Shown here: positions 52,711-61,323 of the stretch, piece by piece
Layout of the letters: each line of letters begins with the position of its first letter
How positions within the stretch are numbered: the stretch's first letter is position 1
Assembly (NCBI GenBank): GCA_002840015.1
Contig: PGZE01000003.1
Location: forward strand, 36,460 to 100,459
Direction: 5' to 3'
Length of the DNA stretch: 64,000 bases
DNA from: Gammaproteobacteria bacterium HGW-Gammaproteobacteria-2
GTDB lineage: Bacteria; Pseudomonadota; Gammaproteobacteria; Xanthomonadales; Xanthomonadaceae
The notes under the pieces: generated by a model
The model's database searches: none
The model's input: the letters and a program-made list of their open reading frames with translations, nothing else
What the model was told of the DNA's origin: nothing
Position numbers and translations under genes: made by a program

Positions 52711-54516
52711 ATGAGTGAGGTCGAGCTGATCGATTGGCGGCACCAGCAGTTTGTCCTGCACGAGGTGCTGCAGGTGGCGCAGCTCACGCGTTACCCGCAT
52801 TTCTCGCAGCACAGCATCGATACCTTCGATGCGGCGCTCGAACTGGCGCAGCAGTTGGCGCTGACGCAATTTCAACCACACAACCGCGAGGCCGACCTGA
52901 ACGAGCCGCGCGTACGCGATGGCAAGGTGCATCTGCTGCCCGCAGTAGCCAAGGCACTGGCCGCGTATCGCGAGGCGGGGTTTTTTGCGGCGGGTGCCGA
53001 TGAAACCGATGGTGGTATGCAACTGCCTTATACCATCGCGTTGGCTTGCGACGGGCTGTTTGCCGGCGCCAATGTCGCCACCGCCGGCTACCCGATGCTG
53101 ACCAAGGGCGTTGCTCATCTGATCGCGCAGTTTGGCACTGCCGAGCAGAAACAACGCTTCTTGCAGCCGCTGCACGATGGCCGCTTCTTCGGCACCATGT
53201 GCCTGAGCGAGACACAGGCTGGCTCATCGCTCGGCGATATCAGTACCCGCGCCGAGCCCATTGGTAACGGCGATTACCGCATCAGTGGCGCCAAGATGTG
53301 GATCTCCGGCGGCGAGCATGAGTTGGCCGAAAACATCGTGCACATGGTGCTGGCGCGCACCCCCGATGCGCCGCCGGGTGTGCGCGGCATCAGCCTGTTC
53401 ATTGTGCCGCGCTACCGGGTCGCGGCCGATGGCAGCGTTGGCGAGGACAACGATGTGCGGCTTGCCGGCGTCAACCACAAGCTTGGGCAACGCGGCATCG
53501 TCAACACCTTCCTCAAGTTTGGCGAGCACGGCGCGTGTATCGGCCATCGGGTTGGGCCGGAACATCGCGGCCTGGCGCAGATGTTCGTGATGATGAACGA
53601 AGCCCGGATCGGAGTTGGCATCGGCGCGATCATGCTGGGCAATGCCGGCTATCGTTATGCGCTGGCCTATGCCAGGGAGCGCCGTCAGGGCCGTCATCCC
53701 GATCAGAAAGACCCGCAAAGCCAGCCGGTGCCGATTATCGAACACGCCGATGTGCGGCGGATGCTGTTGCAGCAACGCGTCTATGTGGAAGGCGCGCACG
53801 CACTGGCGTTGTATGCAGCAACACTGGTCGATACTCAGGGTCATGATCCCGATGCTGCCGTGCGTGCGCGTGCCGGGACACTGCTGGAATTATTGACGCC
53901 CATCATCAAGGCCTGGTCGGCGCAGTGGTGCGTGCAGGCCAACGACCTGGCAATCCAGGTGTTGGGTGGTTATGGCTATACCCGCGAGTATCCGGTCGAG
54001 CAGTTCTATCGCGACAATCGACTCAATCCAATCCACGAAGGCAGTAACGGCATTCAGGCACTGGATCTGCTCGGCCGCAAGGTGCTCACCGACAACGGGG
54101 CAGGGCTGCGGGCGTTGCTTGATGCGATGGCGAGCACGATCGAGTCGGCAGCAGGCCAGCCCGAGCTGATCGCGTATGCGCAGGCATTGGCGCAGTACGC
54201 CAAGCGTGCCGCCGACGCGACCTTGCGTATTGGCAGCGAGTTGGCCGCAGGCAAGTTGCGCCAGGGGCTGGCCAATGCCTCGCAATACCTCACTGTGATG
54301 GGGCATCTGTGTGTGGGTTGGATGTGGCTGCGCCAGGCGCAAACGGCCAGTGCGGCACTGCCGGCAGCACATTCCGCCGATGCGCGTTTCTACCGTGGCA
54401 AGCTGCATGCCTGCCGGTTCTTTTTTCAGCACGAGTTGCCAACCATTGAAGCGGCATTGCGGCTGCTCGAATCCATGGACAGCAGCGTGTACGACATGCA
54501 GATCGACTGGTTCTAA
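52711..54516 (+). CDS. Acyl-CoA dehydrogenase
   Basis: FAD-dependent dehydrogenase of 601 residues, of the long type with a C-terminal extension. MCLSETQAGSSLGD and KMWISGGEHEL are FAD/substrate-binding blocks. QVLGGYGYTREYPVEQFYRDNR and IHEGSNGIQALDL with the catalytic Glu are diagnostic. An N-terminal helical extension and a C-terminal domain of about 100 residues fit the long FadE-like subfamily. Substrate chain length cannot be told. It ends three bases before the enoyl-CoA hydratase start. Confidence 0.9.
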   Translation: MSEVELIDWRHQQFVLHEVLQVAQLTRYPHFSQHSIDTFDAALELAQQLALTQFQPHNREADLNEPRVRDGKVHLLPAVAKALAAYREAGFFAAGADETDGGMQLPYTIALACDGLFAGANVATAGYPMLTKGVAHLIAQFGTAEQKQRFLQPLHDGRFFGTMCLSETQAGSSLGDISTRAEPIGNGDYRISGAKMWISGGEHELAENIVHMVLARTPDAPPGVRGISLFIVPRYRVAADGSVGEDNDVRLAGVNHKLGQRGIVNTFLKFGEHGACIGHRVGPEHRGLAQMFVMMNEARIGVGIGAIMLGNAGYRYALAYARERRQGRHPDQKDPQSQPVPIIEHADVRRMLLQQRVYVEGAHALALYAATLVDTQGHDPDAAVRARAGTLLELLTPIIKAWSAQWCVQANDLAIQVLGGYGYTREYPVEQFYRDNRLNPIHEGSNGIQALDLLGRKVLTDNGAGLRALLDAMASTIESAAGQPELIAYAQALAQYAKRAADATLRIGSELAAGKLRQGLANASQYLTVMGHLCVGWMWLRQAQTASAALPAAHSADARFYRGKLHACRFFFQHELPTIEAALRLLESMDSSVYDMQIDWF

Positions 54517-54518
54517 TC

Positions 54519-55310
54519 ATGACCACAAATGGCAAACTCAGCATCGAACGCCGCGGCCATGTGCTGTTGATCGGCTTCGATCGCGCCGACAAGCGCAACG
54601 CTTTTGATGTCGATATGTATCTGGCACTGGCGGCCGCTTATGGCGAGCTCGACCGCGACCCGGACCTGCGCTGTGGCCTGTTGTTTGGTCATGGCGAGCA
54701 TTTCACTGCCGGTCTGGATTTGCCGCAGTGGGCGCCGGTGCTGGCTCGTGGCGAGTGGATTGCCTTGCCCGAAGGCTGCATCGAACCGTTCGGGCTGGAC
54801 GAAGGCAAGCGCTTACGCAAACCAATGGTGGTGGCGGCACGCGGAGTCAGCTTTACGGTCGCGGTGGAATTGATGCTGGCCGCCGACATACGTGTTGCCG
54901 GTGCCGACGCGCGTTTCGGTCAGCTCGAAGTGCAACGCGGCTTTTTCCCGTGCGGCGGCGCTACGGTGCGGTTGGCGCAGGAAGTGGGGTGGGGCAATGC
55001 GATGCGCATCATCCTCAGCGGTGAAGAGTTTTCGGCCGAGGAGGCTTACCGATTGGGCCTGGTGCAGGCGCTGGTGCCGCCGGATCAGACGTTTTCCGCC
55101 GCACTCGCGATTGCCGAACGCATCGCTGCCCAGGCCCCACTCGGAGTGCAGGCGGCCTTGGCCTCGGCTCGCCATGCCCGCGTGGCCGGTGATGTGGCAG
55201 AGTTGGCGGTGATGTTCGGCCGTCTTGGCCCGGTGTTGGCGAGCGAGGACATGGCCGAAGCCTTGAGCGCGTTCAACGAGCGCCGTAACGCGGTATTCAA
55301 AGGGCGCTGA
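54519..55310 (+). CDS. Enoyl-CoA hydratase/isomerase family protein (crotonase)
   Basis: Crotonase-fold protein of 263 residues. LFGHGEHFTAGLDLPQW carries the oxyanion-hole region, and ADIRVAGADARFGQLEVQRG the second. The usual hydratase glutamates are not both evident (QLEVQRGFFPCGGA), so an isomerase or other crotonase reaction is possible. It is downstream of the acyl-CoA dehydrogenase by three bases. It overlaps the end of the convergent patatin gene by 14 bp. Confidence 0.87.
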   Translation: MTTNGKLSIERRGHVLLIGFDRADKRNAFDVDMYLALAAAYGELDRDPDLRCGLLFGHGEHFTAGLDLPQWAPVLARGEWIALPEGCIEPFGLDEGKRLRKPMVVAARGVSFTVAVELMLAADIRVAGADARFGQLEVQRGFFPCGGATVRLAQEVGWGNAMRIILSGEEFSAEEAYRLGLVQALVPPDQTFSAALAIAERIAAQAPLGVQAALASARHARVAGDVAELAVMFGRLGPVLASEDMAEALSAFNERRNAVFKGR

Positions 55311-56304
55311 TCGTGCTGGATGCGTTTTGTGCAACCGTGCGCGGCTTCGCCAGTTGTGCGCCGACATGGGCAAGCCGCGCCGCAACGTCAGGTTTCAGCA
55401 GGTGTTGCAACGCCTGCTCGCGCAGGTGCTGGATGTTATCGCTGGATGCATCGTCCAGAAACTGGCTGCCGGCTTCAAGCTTCATCTGCATCCGGGTGTA
55501 GCCGTCGCCAACCAGCAAACGGGCGATCTCGTCGTTGTTGTCGGAGGCGGCATCGAACACTACATCCAGCAACGGCATTGCCCATTGCATCGCGCCCCAG
55601 CTTTTCGCATCGTGGGCGCTGATCGGGTAAGCGTGACGCCCAGTGCCCATCGACAGCAGCAGCAGTTGCCGAGGGTCGCTGATGCTGTCATCAAAGCGCA
55701 GTGCTTCGGCGATTGCGCACAGCGCCGGGTTGTTGGCGACCACGCCGCCATCGATCACTGCCAGCTCGCGCTCACCGATGCGCATCGGGTGCGCCGGAAA
55801 ATATCCAGGGGCTGCCGCTGAGCCGCGCAGCGCTTCCCATACCGGCACATCGCGGTGCTCGGGCGCATAACTGCGAAAAAACACGGGTGCCCGCGCGATG
55901 GTGTCAAAGGCCAACAACATCACTGGGCGTTGCAGCTGGCCCAGTGTCATCTCGCCAAATATCAAATGCAGCACCCGATCAAGGCCGCGACCATCAAACT
56001 TGGGTGCTGACAGGCCCTGACTGGCGATACGGCGGGCACGGGACAACACCCGCTTGGGCGCATCCGGAAAAATCGCGCGACTGGCTTCTTCATACAGTTG
56101 CGCCAGTTCGGCAGGGCGCTTTCCTGCAGCAAGGCCAGCCACCACCAAGGCGCCGGTTGAATTACCCACCAGCAAGTCGAATTGATCGGCAACTGGCCCG
56201 GCATGGTGCGCTGCCAATGCGTTCTCAAGATGAGCAAGCCACAAGCTGGGCACCACGCCACGAATACCGCCACCATCGATACTCAGAATCCGTTGCGCCC
56301 GCAA
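55297..56304 (-). CDS. Patatin-like phospholipase
   Basis: Predicted lipid acyl hydrolase of 335 residues with a Ser-Asp dyad. The oxyanion loop DGGGIRG (10-16) is followed by GNSTG with nucleophile Ser49 and the DGG motif with Asp185. No signal peptide is present, so it is cytoplasmic. The start TTG at 56304 is the only start after an in-frame stop, with GGAG nine bases before it. It resembles CapV-type CBASS effectors in general shape, but no CD-NTase or other defence gene is beside it, so a defence role is not supported. Confidence 0.85.
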   Translation of the reverse strand: MRAQRILSIDGGGIRGVVPSLWLAHLENALAAHHAGPVADQFDLLVGNSTGALVVAGLAAGKRPAELAQLYEEASRAIFPDAPKRVLSRARRIASQGLSAPKFDGRGLDRVLHLIFGEMTLGQLQRPVMLLAFDTIARAPVFFRSYAPEHRDVPVWEALRGSAAAPGYFPAHPMRIGERELAVIDGGVVANNPALCAIAEALRFDDSISDPRQLLLLSMGTGRHAYPISAHDAKSWGAMQWAMPLLDVVFDAASDNNDEIARLLVGDGYTRMQMKLEAGSQFLDDASSDNIQHLREQALQHLLKPDVAARLAHVGAQLAKPRTVAQNASSTISAL

Positions 56305-56424
56305 AGCCTGCTACTCCATGTCAGTAAAGGTCGGTAATGGTCGCCCCGGGGCAAATGATTGATGCCGTGGCACCACCCGGGACGTGCGTTGATTGACTGC
56401 ACTGACAGCCGCCGAGTTCCCGCA

Positions 56425-57171
56425 TCAGCCGCCGAACACGCGTTTGAGCAGATCACTGCCGCGCTTGAGCGGGTTGTTGCGGATCGCCTTTTCTTCTTCG
56501 GCTATGTGATGAAACAGGCCATCGAGTGCCTTGTCGGTAACGTATCCATCAATATCCTGCATGTTTCCAGCGCCAAATGCACCGGCCAGAGCACCAGTCT
56601 TTTCAGTCAGTGTCTTGTAGCGTTGGGTGACATCATTATTGGCGGTGGCCTTGCTCACGATGGGAAGAAACGCATCACGTAGCCGATCTTCACTGACCTT
56701 GCGGAAGTATTGCGTGCCTGCATCATCACTACCGCGCACGATGTCCAGCGCGTCTTTGACCGTCATCGCACGAACGGTATCGGCAAAAATGTCCGCAGCC
56801 GCAGGAACCGCTTGCTCGGCAGCACGGTTCATGGATATCTCAAAGGCATCGACCGAGGCGCCGGCACCAAACTTGCGCGCCAACTTGGTTGCTTTGCGCA
56901 GGCTTTTCGGTGTGGCGATTCGCACCGCCTCATCGGCCAGAAAGCCGTCCGTCCTGCCGAGCCGGAGTACGGCATTTCGCGTACCTTGCGCCAGCGCTTC
57001 CTTGACACCGGCTGCTGCGTCAGCCTCGCCGACGGGCGCAACAGAATTCTCGGAAGTACTGGATTGACCCAACAGTTGGCCGAGGCGGTCGGAAAGCGAC
57101 TGCGCTGCACACGGGGCAGATAGTGCCAGCGTCAGACTTCCCAGAAACGGCAACAAGTACGCGGTACGCAT
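56425..57171 (-). CDS. DUF4197 exported protein
   Basis: Exported protein of 248 residues with a signal peptide (about 1-22, cleaved near CAAQ) and one DUF4197 domain. VKEALAQGTRNAVLRLGRTDGF and TQYFRKVSEDRLRDAFLPIV are recognisable family segments. The C-terminal IRNNPLKRGSDLLKRVFG is also conserved. The function is unknown. The ATG at 57171 follows GGAG. The 530 bp upstream to the cold-shock gene contain no gene. Confidence 0.82.
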   Translation of the reverse strand: MRTAYLLPFLGSLTLALSAPCAAQSLSDRLGQLLGQSSTSENSVAPVGEADAAAGVKEALAQGTRNAVLRLGRTDGFLADEAVRIATPKSLRKATKLARKFGAGASVDAFEISMNRAAEQAVPAAADIFADTVRAMTVKDALDIVRGSDDAGTQYFRKVSEDRLRDAFLPIVSKATANNDVTQRYKTLTEKTGALAGAFGAGNMQDIDGYVTDKALDGLFHHIAEEEKAIRNNPLKRGSDLLKRVFGG

Positions 57172-57701
57172 CAATGGCTCCTTCACATGTATGGCAAACG
57201 GGTGTCGGCTCAGGATTGCGTCAATTCGGCAGGTTGTTCGTTGTTCAGAGCATCCCCAGTGTAACGCTGTGAGCGCATACACACGGCCATCGTTGGCGTT
57301 ACCAAGCACGTGGCCCGGCAAGTTGGGCCCGACTGCATTAGCCTGGCATGTTCAGGCTTGACTTGTTCAGAACATCGCAAAAGATTAGTCGAAGCCATGA
57401 CGGAAGATCCAAACGCGTTGCACTTGATTCTTGAGACCACCCAGCCGAGTGAGGCAAACCAACCATGATGGTAATTCATCCACCACGAAACCACCCGGTC
57501 ACTACTCGCATTTATGCTAAAACCGGGTTAAAGTGACAAGCGCTGTGGTTGCTTGGGTCACTGAAGATCGTGGCCCGATGCGGTAGATCCAGATGATCCG
57601 CTACATCGATGCGCGTCGCTTTCTCCCGAGGCAATACAGCACCCGTGGCGAGCGGTTGATTTTTCGCCAGTCCTTTCACACACTGTTTTGGGAGCAAGTT
57701 T
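57172..57701 (+). other. Gene-free stretch with the probable cold-shock gene leader
   Basis: 530 bp without a convincing gene. It must hold the promoters of the divergent DUF4197 and csp genes. The last 150 bp before the csp ATG at 57702 are gene-free and end in GGGAG; cspA-type genes often have such a long 5' leader that acts as an RNA thermosensor. No defined RNA motif was recognised. Confidence 0.5.
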
Positions 57702-57911
57702 ATGTCGGATCGTCAAAATGGCACGGTAAAGTGGTTCAACGATGCCAAAGGCTTTGGTTTTATCAGCCGCGAGAATGGCGAAGATGTGTTTGTGCATTTT
57801 CGCGCCATTCAAGGTGACGGCTTCAAATCGCTGCAAGAAGGCCAGCAAGTGACCTTCAAGCTCGTGCAGGGGCAGAAGGGTTTGCAGGCGGACGAGGTCC
57901 AGGCACTGTAA
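57702..57911 (+). CDS. Cold-shock protein, CspA family
   Basis: RNA chaperone of 69 residues with one OB-fold cold-shock domain. The RNP1 motif KGFGFI and RNP2 motif VFVHF are present. GGGAG lies 9 bases upstream of the ATG. A perfect palindrome just downstream serves as terminator. The exact paralogue cannot be named. Confidence 0.95.
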   Translation: MSDRQNGTVKWFNDAKGFGFISRENGEDVFVHFRAIQGDGFKSLQEGQQVTFKLVQGQKGLQADEVQAL

Positions 57912-57931
57912 TCTGACATGCTTTTATTGCA

Positions 57932-57971
57932 GCAAAACAGAATCCCGGGCATGCCCGGGATTCTGTTTTGC
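57932..57971. terminator. Long palindromic terminator of the cold-shock gene
   Basis: A perfect 40-bp palindrome: each half is GCAAAACAGAATCCCGGGCA or its complement. It can form a stem of about 18 bp with a 4-base loop. T-rich sequence on its 3' arm (TTCTGTTTTG) fits an intrinsic terminator. Confidence 0.85.
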
Positions 57972-58027
57972 GCGAAACGCAAACGTATTCAGCCAGTGTG
58001 GAGCACCCATGCTGAGACTTGACACTA

Positions 58028-58172
58028 CCTGAGTAGCGCTGATCTTCAGCAGGGTGGTGAGCCATATCTAAATCAAAGCAAGATCAGTCTGGCACATAGC
58101 GTTTGTCGCTCTGAGCGATTACCTGCCAATGCAAACTGAGTGCCGGGCTGCTGAAGATCAGCGCTAATCAGG
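58028..58172. mobile_element. MITE-like element A, 145 bp
   Basis: 25-bp terminal inverted repeats with one mismatch: 58028-58052 (starting CCTGAGTAGCGCTG) and 58148-58172. They are flanked by a perfect 8-bp direct repeat TGACACTA at 58020-58027 and 58173-58180, a target-site duplication. It encodes no protein. The ends match those of element B (outer CCTGATTAG). Confidence 0.88.
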
Positions 58173-58258
58173 TGACACTAACTAACGAGCCAGGCCCCGC
58201 GAAATCGGGAATCTGTCAGCGCTGTCGCCACACATCTGTCCGTGCATATCGAATTGGC

Positions 58259-58286
58259 TTTTTACATAATATACATTATGCGAAGT
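58259..58286. other. dif-like XerC/XerD recombination site
   Basis: On the minus strand: XerC arm ACTTCGCATAA, centre TGTATA, XerD arm TTATGTAAAAA. This agrees with E. coli dif at 23 of 28 positions, with the central region and inner arms identical. It lies 86 bp from MITE A and 614 bp before umuD. It may be the chromosome dimer-resolution site or an attachment site used by a Xer-dependent phage or island. Confidence 0.75.
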
Positions 58287-58900
58287 AAACGAGCCGTCAC
58301 GACAGCCACGCCTCTACATGCCACATGTCTTCTGTCTCCCGCATTGAACTATGCTCCGCAACCGCAGCGTTGATGCATCACGAGCACAGGAAACCATGCC
58401 GCGCCAATAACAGACGCGCGAAACTATGCAGCAAACCGAATCAACTGCGTCAGGACCACGTCGCCGTCAGGCTCTTAGGCCTGATGGTGCTACCTTCGCA
58501 TCAAGCGTTTTTACGCCAGCAGCGTACCAACAGACTTGTTCGCCTACCGCCGATGACCGGAACCGTACGCCGAGTAGATACAGTCATGGGCGCAACGGCC
58601 CATCATGGCAGCCCTGCAAACTAACCGTCACCCTGGCATCGTCGCCAAACCCCGAGACCGCCATTGCGCAGCGCGCCCAGGCTATAGAATGATTCTTCCA
58701 GCGGGCTCTCTCAATGGCTGAGTTGCCCCTCCCCAGCCTTCTCGCCAGCTGATTGGCGCCGCTCTTCGGCAGAAATGCGGAAGACCCAAATATTTATTCT
58801 ATTTTCATACTGTTACGATGCATTCATCGCGCCATGCGATACCTTGTATTATCAGTTCCAGTGCCATTTTGCTGAAGATCAGCGCCGATCAGGTCCCGCC
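58287..58900. other. Gene-free stretch between dif-like site and umuD
   Basis: About 614 bp. Short open frames have no similarity known to me. It includes an AT-rich stretch near 58780-58860, the probable umuDC promoter area, and a solitary MITE end at 58871-58893. I saw no full LexA box; a TACTGT half-site is at 58808-58813. Confidence 0.5.
58871..58893. repeat. Solitary MITE terminal repeat
   Basis: GCTGAAGATCAGCGCC-GATCAGG matches the right end of MITE A (58150-58172) with two substitutions. No partner end or flanking duplication was found, so it is a remnant. It ends seven bases before the umuD start codon and therefore overlaps its translation initiation region. Confidence 0.75.
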
Positions 58901-59347
58901 ATGTCCACGTCATCCGCCCGCGTATTAGGTCTCAGCACTCTCACCTCGACCATACCCGCCCTTCCTTTGGTTGGCATGCGGGTCACCTGCGGCTTTCCCA
59001 GCCCGGCCGATGATTTTCTGGGCGAGGATCTGGATATCACCAAGCGCTGCATCACCAACCCGGTAGCGACCTTCTTTGCAGAGGCCGAGGGCGACAGCAT
59101 GATCGGCTTTGGCATCCATCCGGGTGACACTTTAGTAGTTGATCGCTCGATCAAGGCCCAGGATGGGGATATCGCCATCGTGCTCTGGGAAGGTGGGCTG
59201 ATGGTCAAAAAGCTGCGCTTTCGTCGGCACAGTGTTGAACTGGTTTCCGGTGACGATCAGCTCGCACCCATTCATGTAACGGAAGACTCCGAGCTTCAGG
59301 TCTGGGGCGTGGTGACCTGGTCGTTCCGCAAGCACTTGCGGCGGTGA
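58901..59347 (+). CDS. umuD: UmuD-like DNA polymerase V accessory protein
   Basis: LexA-fold S24 peptidase whose self-cleaved form joins UmuC. It is 148 residues. The cleavage site Cys30-Gly31 is in VTCGFPSPADDF, nucleophile Ser66 in EGDSM, and general-base Lys103 in LMVKKL. The full family set is present, so the protein should be functional. ATG 58901 was chosen over an upstream ATG because the family starts there. umuC begins three bases after the stop. Confidence 0.92.
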   Translation: MSTSSARVLGLSTLTSTIPALPLVGMRVTCGFPSPADDFLGEDLDITKRCITNPVATFFAEAEGDSMIGFGIHPGDTLVVDRSIKAQDGDIAIVLWEGGLMVKKLRFRRHSVELVSGDDQLAPIHVTEDSELQVWGVVTWSFRKHLRR

Positions 59348-59350
59348 GCC

Positions 59351-60589
59351 ATGTTCGGCCTGGTGGATGGCAACAATTTCTATGCATCCTGCGAGCGGGT
59401 GTTCCAGCCCGAGCTGATCGGCAAGCCCGTCGTGGTGCTGTCGAACAACGACGGTTGCTGTATCGCCCGTAGCGATGAGGCCAAGGCACTGGGCGTGAAG
59501 ATGGCGCAGCCGATCTTCGAGGTGGCGCCTCACATCCGCAACCAACTCATCATCCGTTCGGCCAACTTCGGGCTCTATGGCGACTTGAGCGGGCGAATCG
59601 TAACCATCTTGCGCGACCTCTTTGCCCGAGTGGAGGTTTACTCAATCGACGAGAGCTTCATCAGCTTCGAAGGTGTGCGGGATCGCATACAGGCCGCCGC
59701 AGAAGCCCGAGCCCGGATACTGCAGTGGACGGGAATCCCCTGCTGCGTTGGTATTGCCCCCACAAAGACCCTGGCCAAGGCAGCCAACAAGCTGGCCAAG
59801 AAACATCCATCCGGGGTGTCCGTGATCGATAACCCCTCCGACCAACTCAAGCACTTTCCGGTTGCCGATGTCTGGGGCGTTGGCCGTCGGTTGACTGCAC
59901 GACTGGGTGAGGACGGCATCCTCACGGCCAGGAACCTGCTGGACGCGAACCCAGACACTTTGCGCGCCCGCTATGGCGTAACGCTCGCGCGCACCCAACG
60001 GGAGCTGCAGGGCCTTGTCTGCACGGACTTGCAGGATGCCGAGCCTGACAGGCAGCAAATCGTCTGCTCACGTTCCTTTGGTCACGAGATTATCCAACAG
60101 CAAGACCTTCATGAAGCCGTAGCAACCTTTGCGGTGATGGCCTGCGAGAAGCTGCGTGCCAGGCGCCTGAAAGCCTCAGGCGTATGGGTCTGGCTCAACA
60201 CCAATGCCTTCAAACTGGGCCAGGCTCAATATCATCCAGGCAAGGCGATGAACTTTGTTGCCCCGACCAGCGATACGCGCGAAGTGTTGACCGCGGCAAG
60301 TGCCTTGACACGTGCCATGTATCGAACCGGCTACCAATACAAAAAGGCGGGCGTAGGGCTGCTCGACCTGACTCAGTGCGACCAACAGCAAGGTGACCTG
60401 TTCGCTGGCGAGGATGTACGGTCAACCCGGACGATGGCGGTTCTCGATCAGGTCAACCAGAAATACGGGCGCGGTACCCTGGGCTTTGCGATGAGTGGAT
60501 GGCGGCGCACGCCGCAGTGGGGCATGCGCCAGGAAAACCTGTCGAAGGCATTCACGACAAAATGGGACCAACTGCTTCGAGTTGTCTGA
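59351..60589 (+). CDS. umuC: UmuC-like Y-family DNA polymerase (Pol V catalytic subunit)
   Basis: Error-prone translesion polymerase of 412 residues. The N-terminus FGLVDGNNFYASCERVF carries the first catalytic Asp; SIDESFISF carries the second Asp/Glu pair. IPCCVGIAPTKTLAKAANKL and DVWGVGRRL are palm and HhH segments. The C-terminal UmuC-specific region is present. It is intact, and follows umuD in an operon. Confidence 0.94.
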   Translation: MFGLVDGNNFYASCERVFQPELIGKPVVVLSNNDGCCIARSDEAKALGVKMAQPIFEVAPHIRNQLIIRSANFGLYGDLSGRIVTILRDLFARVEVYSIDESFISFEGVRDRIQAAAEARARILQWTGIPCCVGIAPTKTLAKAANKLAKKHPSGVSVIDNPSDQLKHFPVADVWGVGRRLTARLGEDGILTARNLLDANPDTLRARYGVTLARTQRELQGLVCTDLQDAEPDRQQIVCSRSFGHEIIQQQDLHEAVATFAVMACEKLRARRLKASGVWVWLNTNAFKLGQAQYHPGKAMNFVAPTSDTREVLTAASALTRAMYRTGYQYKKAGVGLLDLTQCDQQQGDLFAGEDVRSTRTMAVLDQVNQKYGRGTLGFAMSGWRRTPQWGMRQENLSKAFTTKWDQLLRVV

Positions 60590-60812
60590 GAAACTTTGAG
60601 AAACTTGACACTCATCGACCAGACGTGGTCGATCGCTTCCGACACGGCCACGCGGTATCGTTGCCGTGGTCATGCTCCGTGATGCTGTGCTCAAGGGCGG
60701 CGGGCCGCGAATACAACAGCCACAAGAAACTTGCGCATCGTCAACAATACGCGCGCAAAACCAAAACATGTGGGTTCGACCGATCATCCGCACCAAACTG
60801 CAGGACAACACC

Positions 60813-61292
60813 ATGACTACTCTTGCCAACATGATCGATGATCTGAGCCGTCAGCTGCCTGAGCTGCTGCACCCGCAAGCAGACGCACAGGTGGCACGAA
60901 GTTTTTCCCGCGCCTTCTACGCGCTTTACACTGAAATGCGCGTCGGCCCGGACGATGCGCTGCCAGCATCGATCCAGGCTTTTTTACAACAAACCGCCCC
61001 CGACATGCGCTCTGGCCTGTTGCCGCTGGATCGGTACCTATACAGCCGGATGGATGCATTGTTGGGGACGATATGGAAGTCCGATGAATGGTTGGGCTTG
61101 TGCCAACTGCGGTCCACGCGTGAGGCTCTGCGCGAGCTTTACGCGTCCTACTTGCCCATCGGGGACATAATGCCCGCCGACCCTGAACTAGACGCTGCAA
61201 TCCGCGACAAGGGCAATCGCGAGGCGGTGCAGGACGCGAACCTGACCCCGACCAGATTTCCGGCCAGCCATTGGTGGTGGGGCATGTCCTGA
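60813..61292 (+). CDS. Protein of unknown function
   Basis: Not recognised. The 159-residue soluble protein begins MTTLANMIDDLSRQLPELL. It is rich in helices and ends PASHWWWGMS. AGGA lies upstream of ATG 60813. It has no signal peptide. It lies 223 bp after umuC on the same strand, in the segment bracketed by the two MITEs. Composition looks like that of the host. Confidence 0.55.
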   Translation: MTTLANMIDDLSRQLPELLHPQADAQVARSFSRAFYALYTEMRVGPDDALPASIQAFLQQTAPDMRSGLLPLDRYLYSRMDALLGTIWKSDEWLGLCQLRSTREALRELYASYLPIGDIMPADPELDAAIRDKGNREAVQDANLTPTRFPASHWWWGMS

Positions 61293-61323
61293 AGGCAACA
61301 CCGTCTCCTGTCCCTTCATTCTT

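Noticed and set aside
55297-56304. CBASS defence operon
   Set aside because: Only a patatin is present; no CD-NTase, Cap2/Cap3 or similar gene on either side.
58780-58900. LexA box upstream of umuD
   Set aside because: I looked for CTGT-N8-ACAG and TTAG-N6-TACTA patterns and found only a TACTGT half-site at 58808-58813. Not supported.
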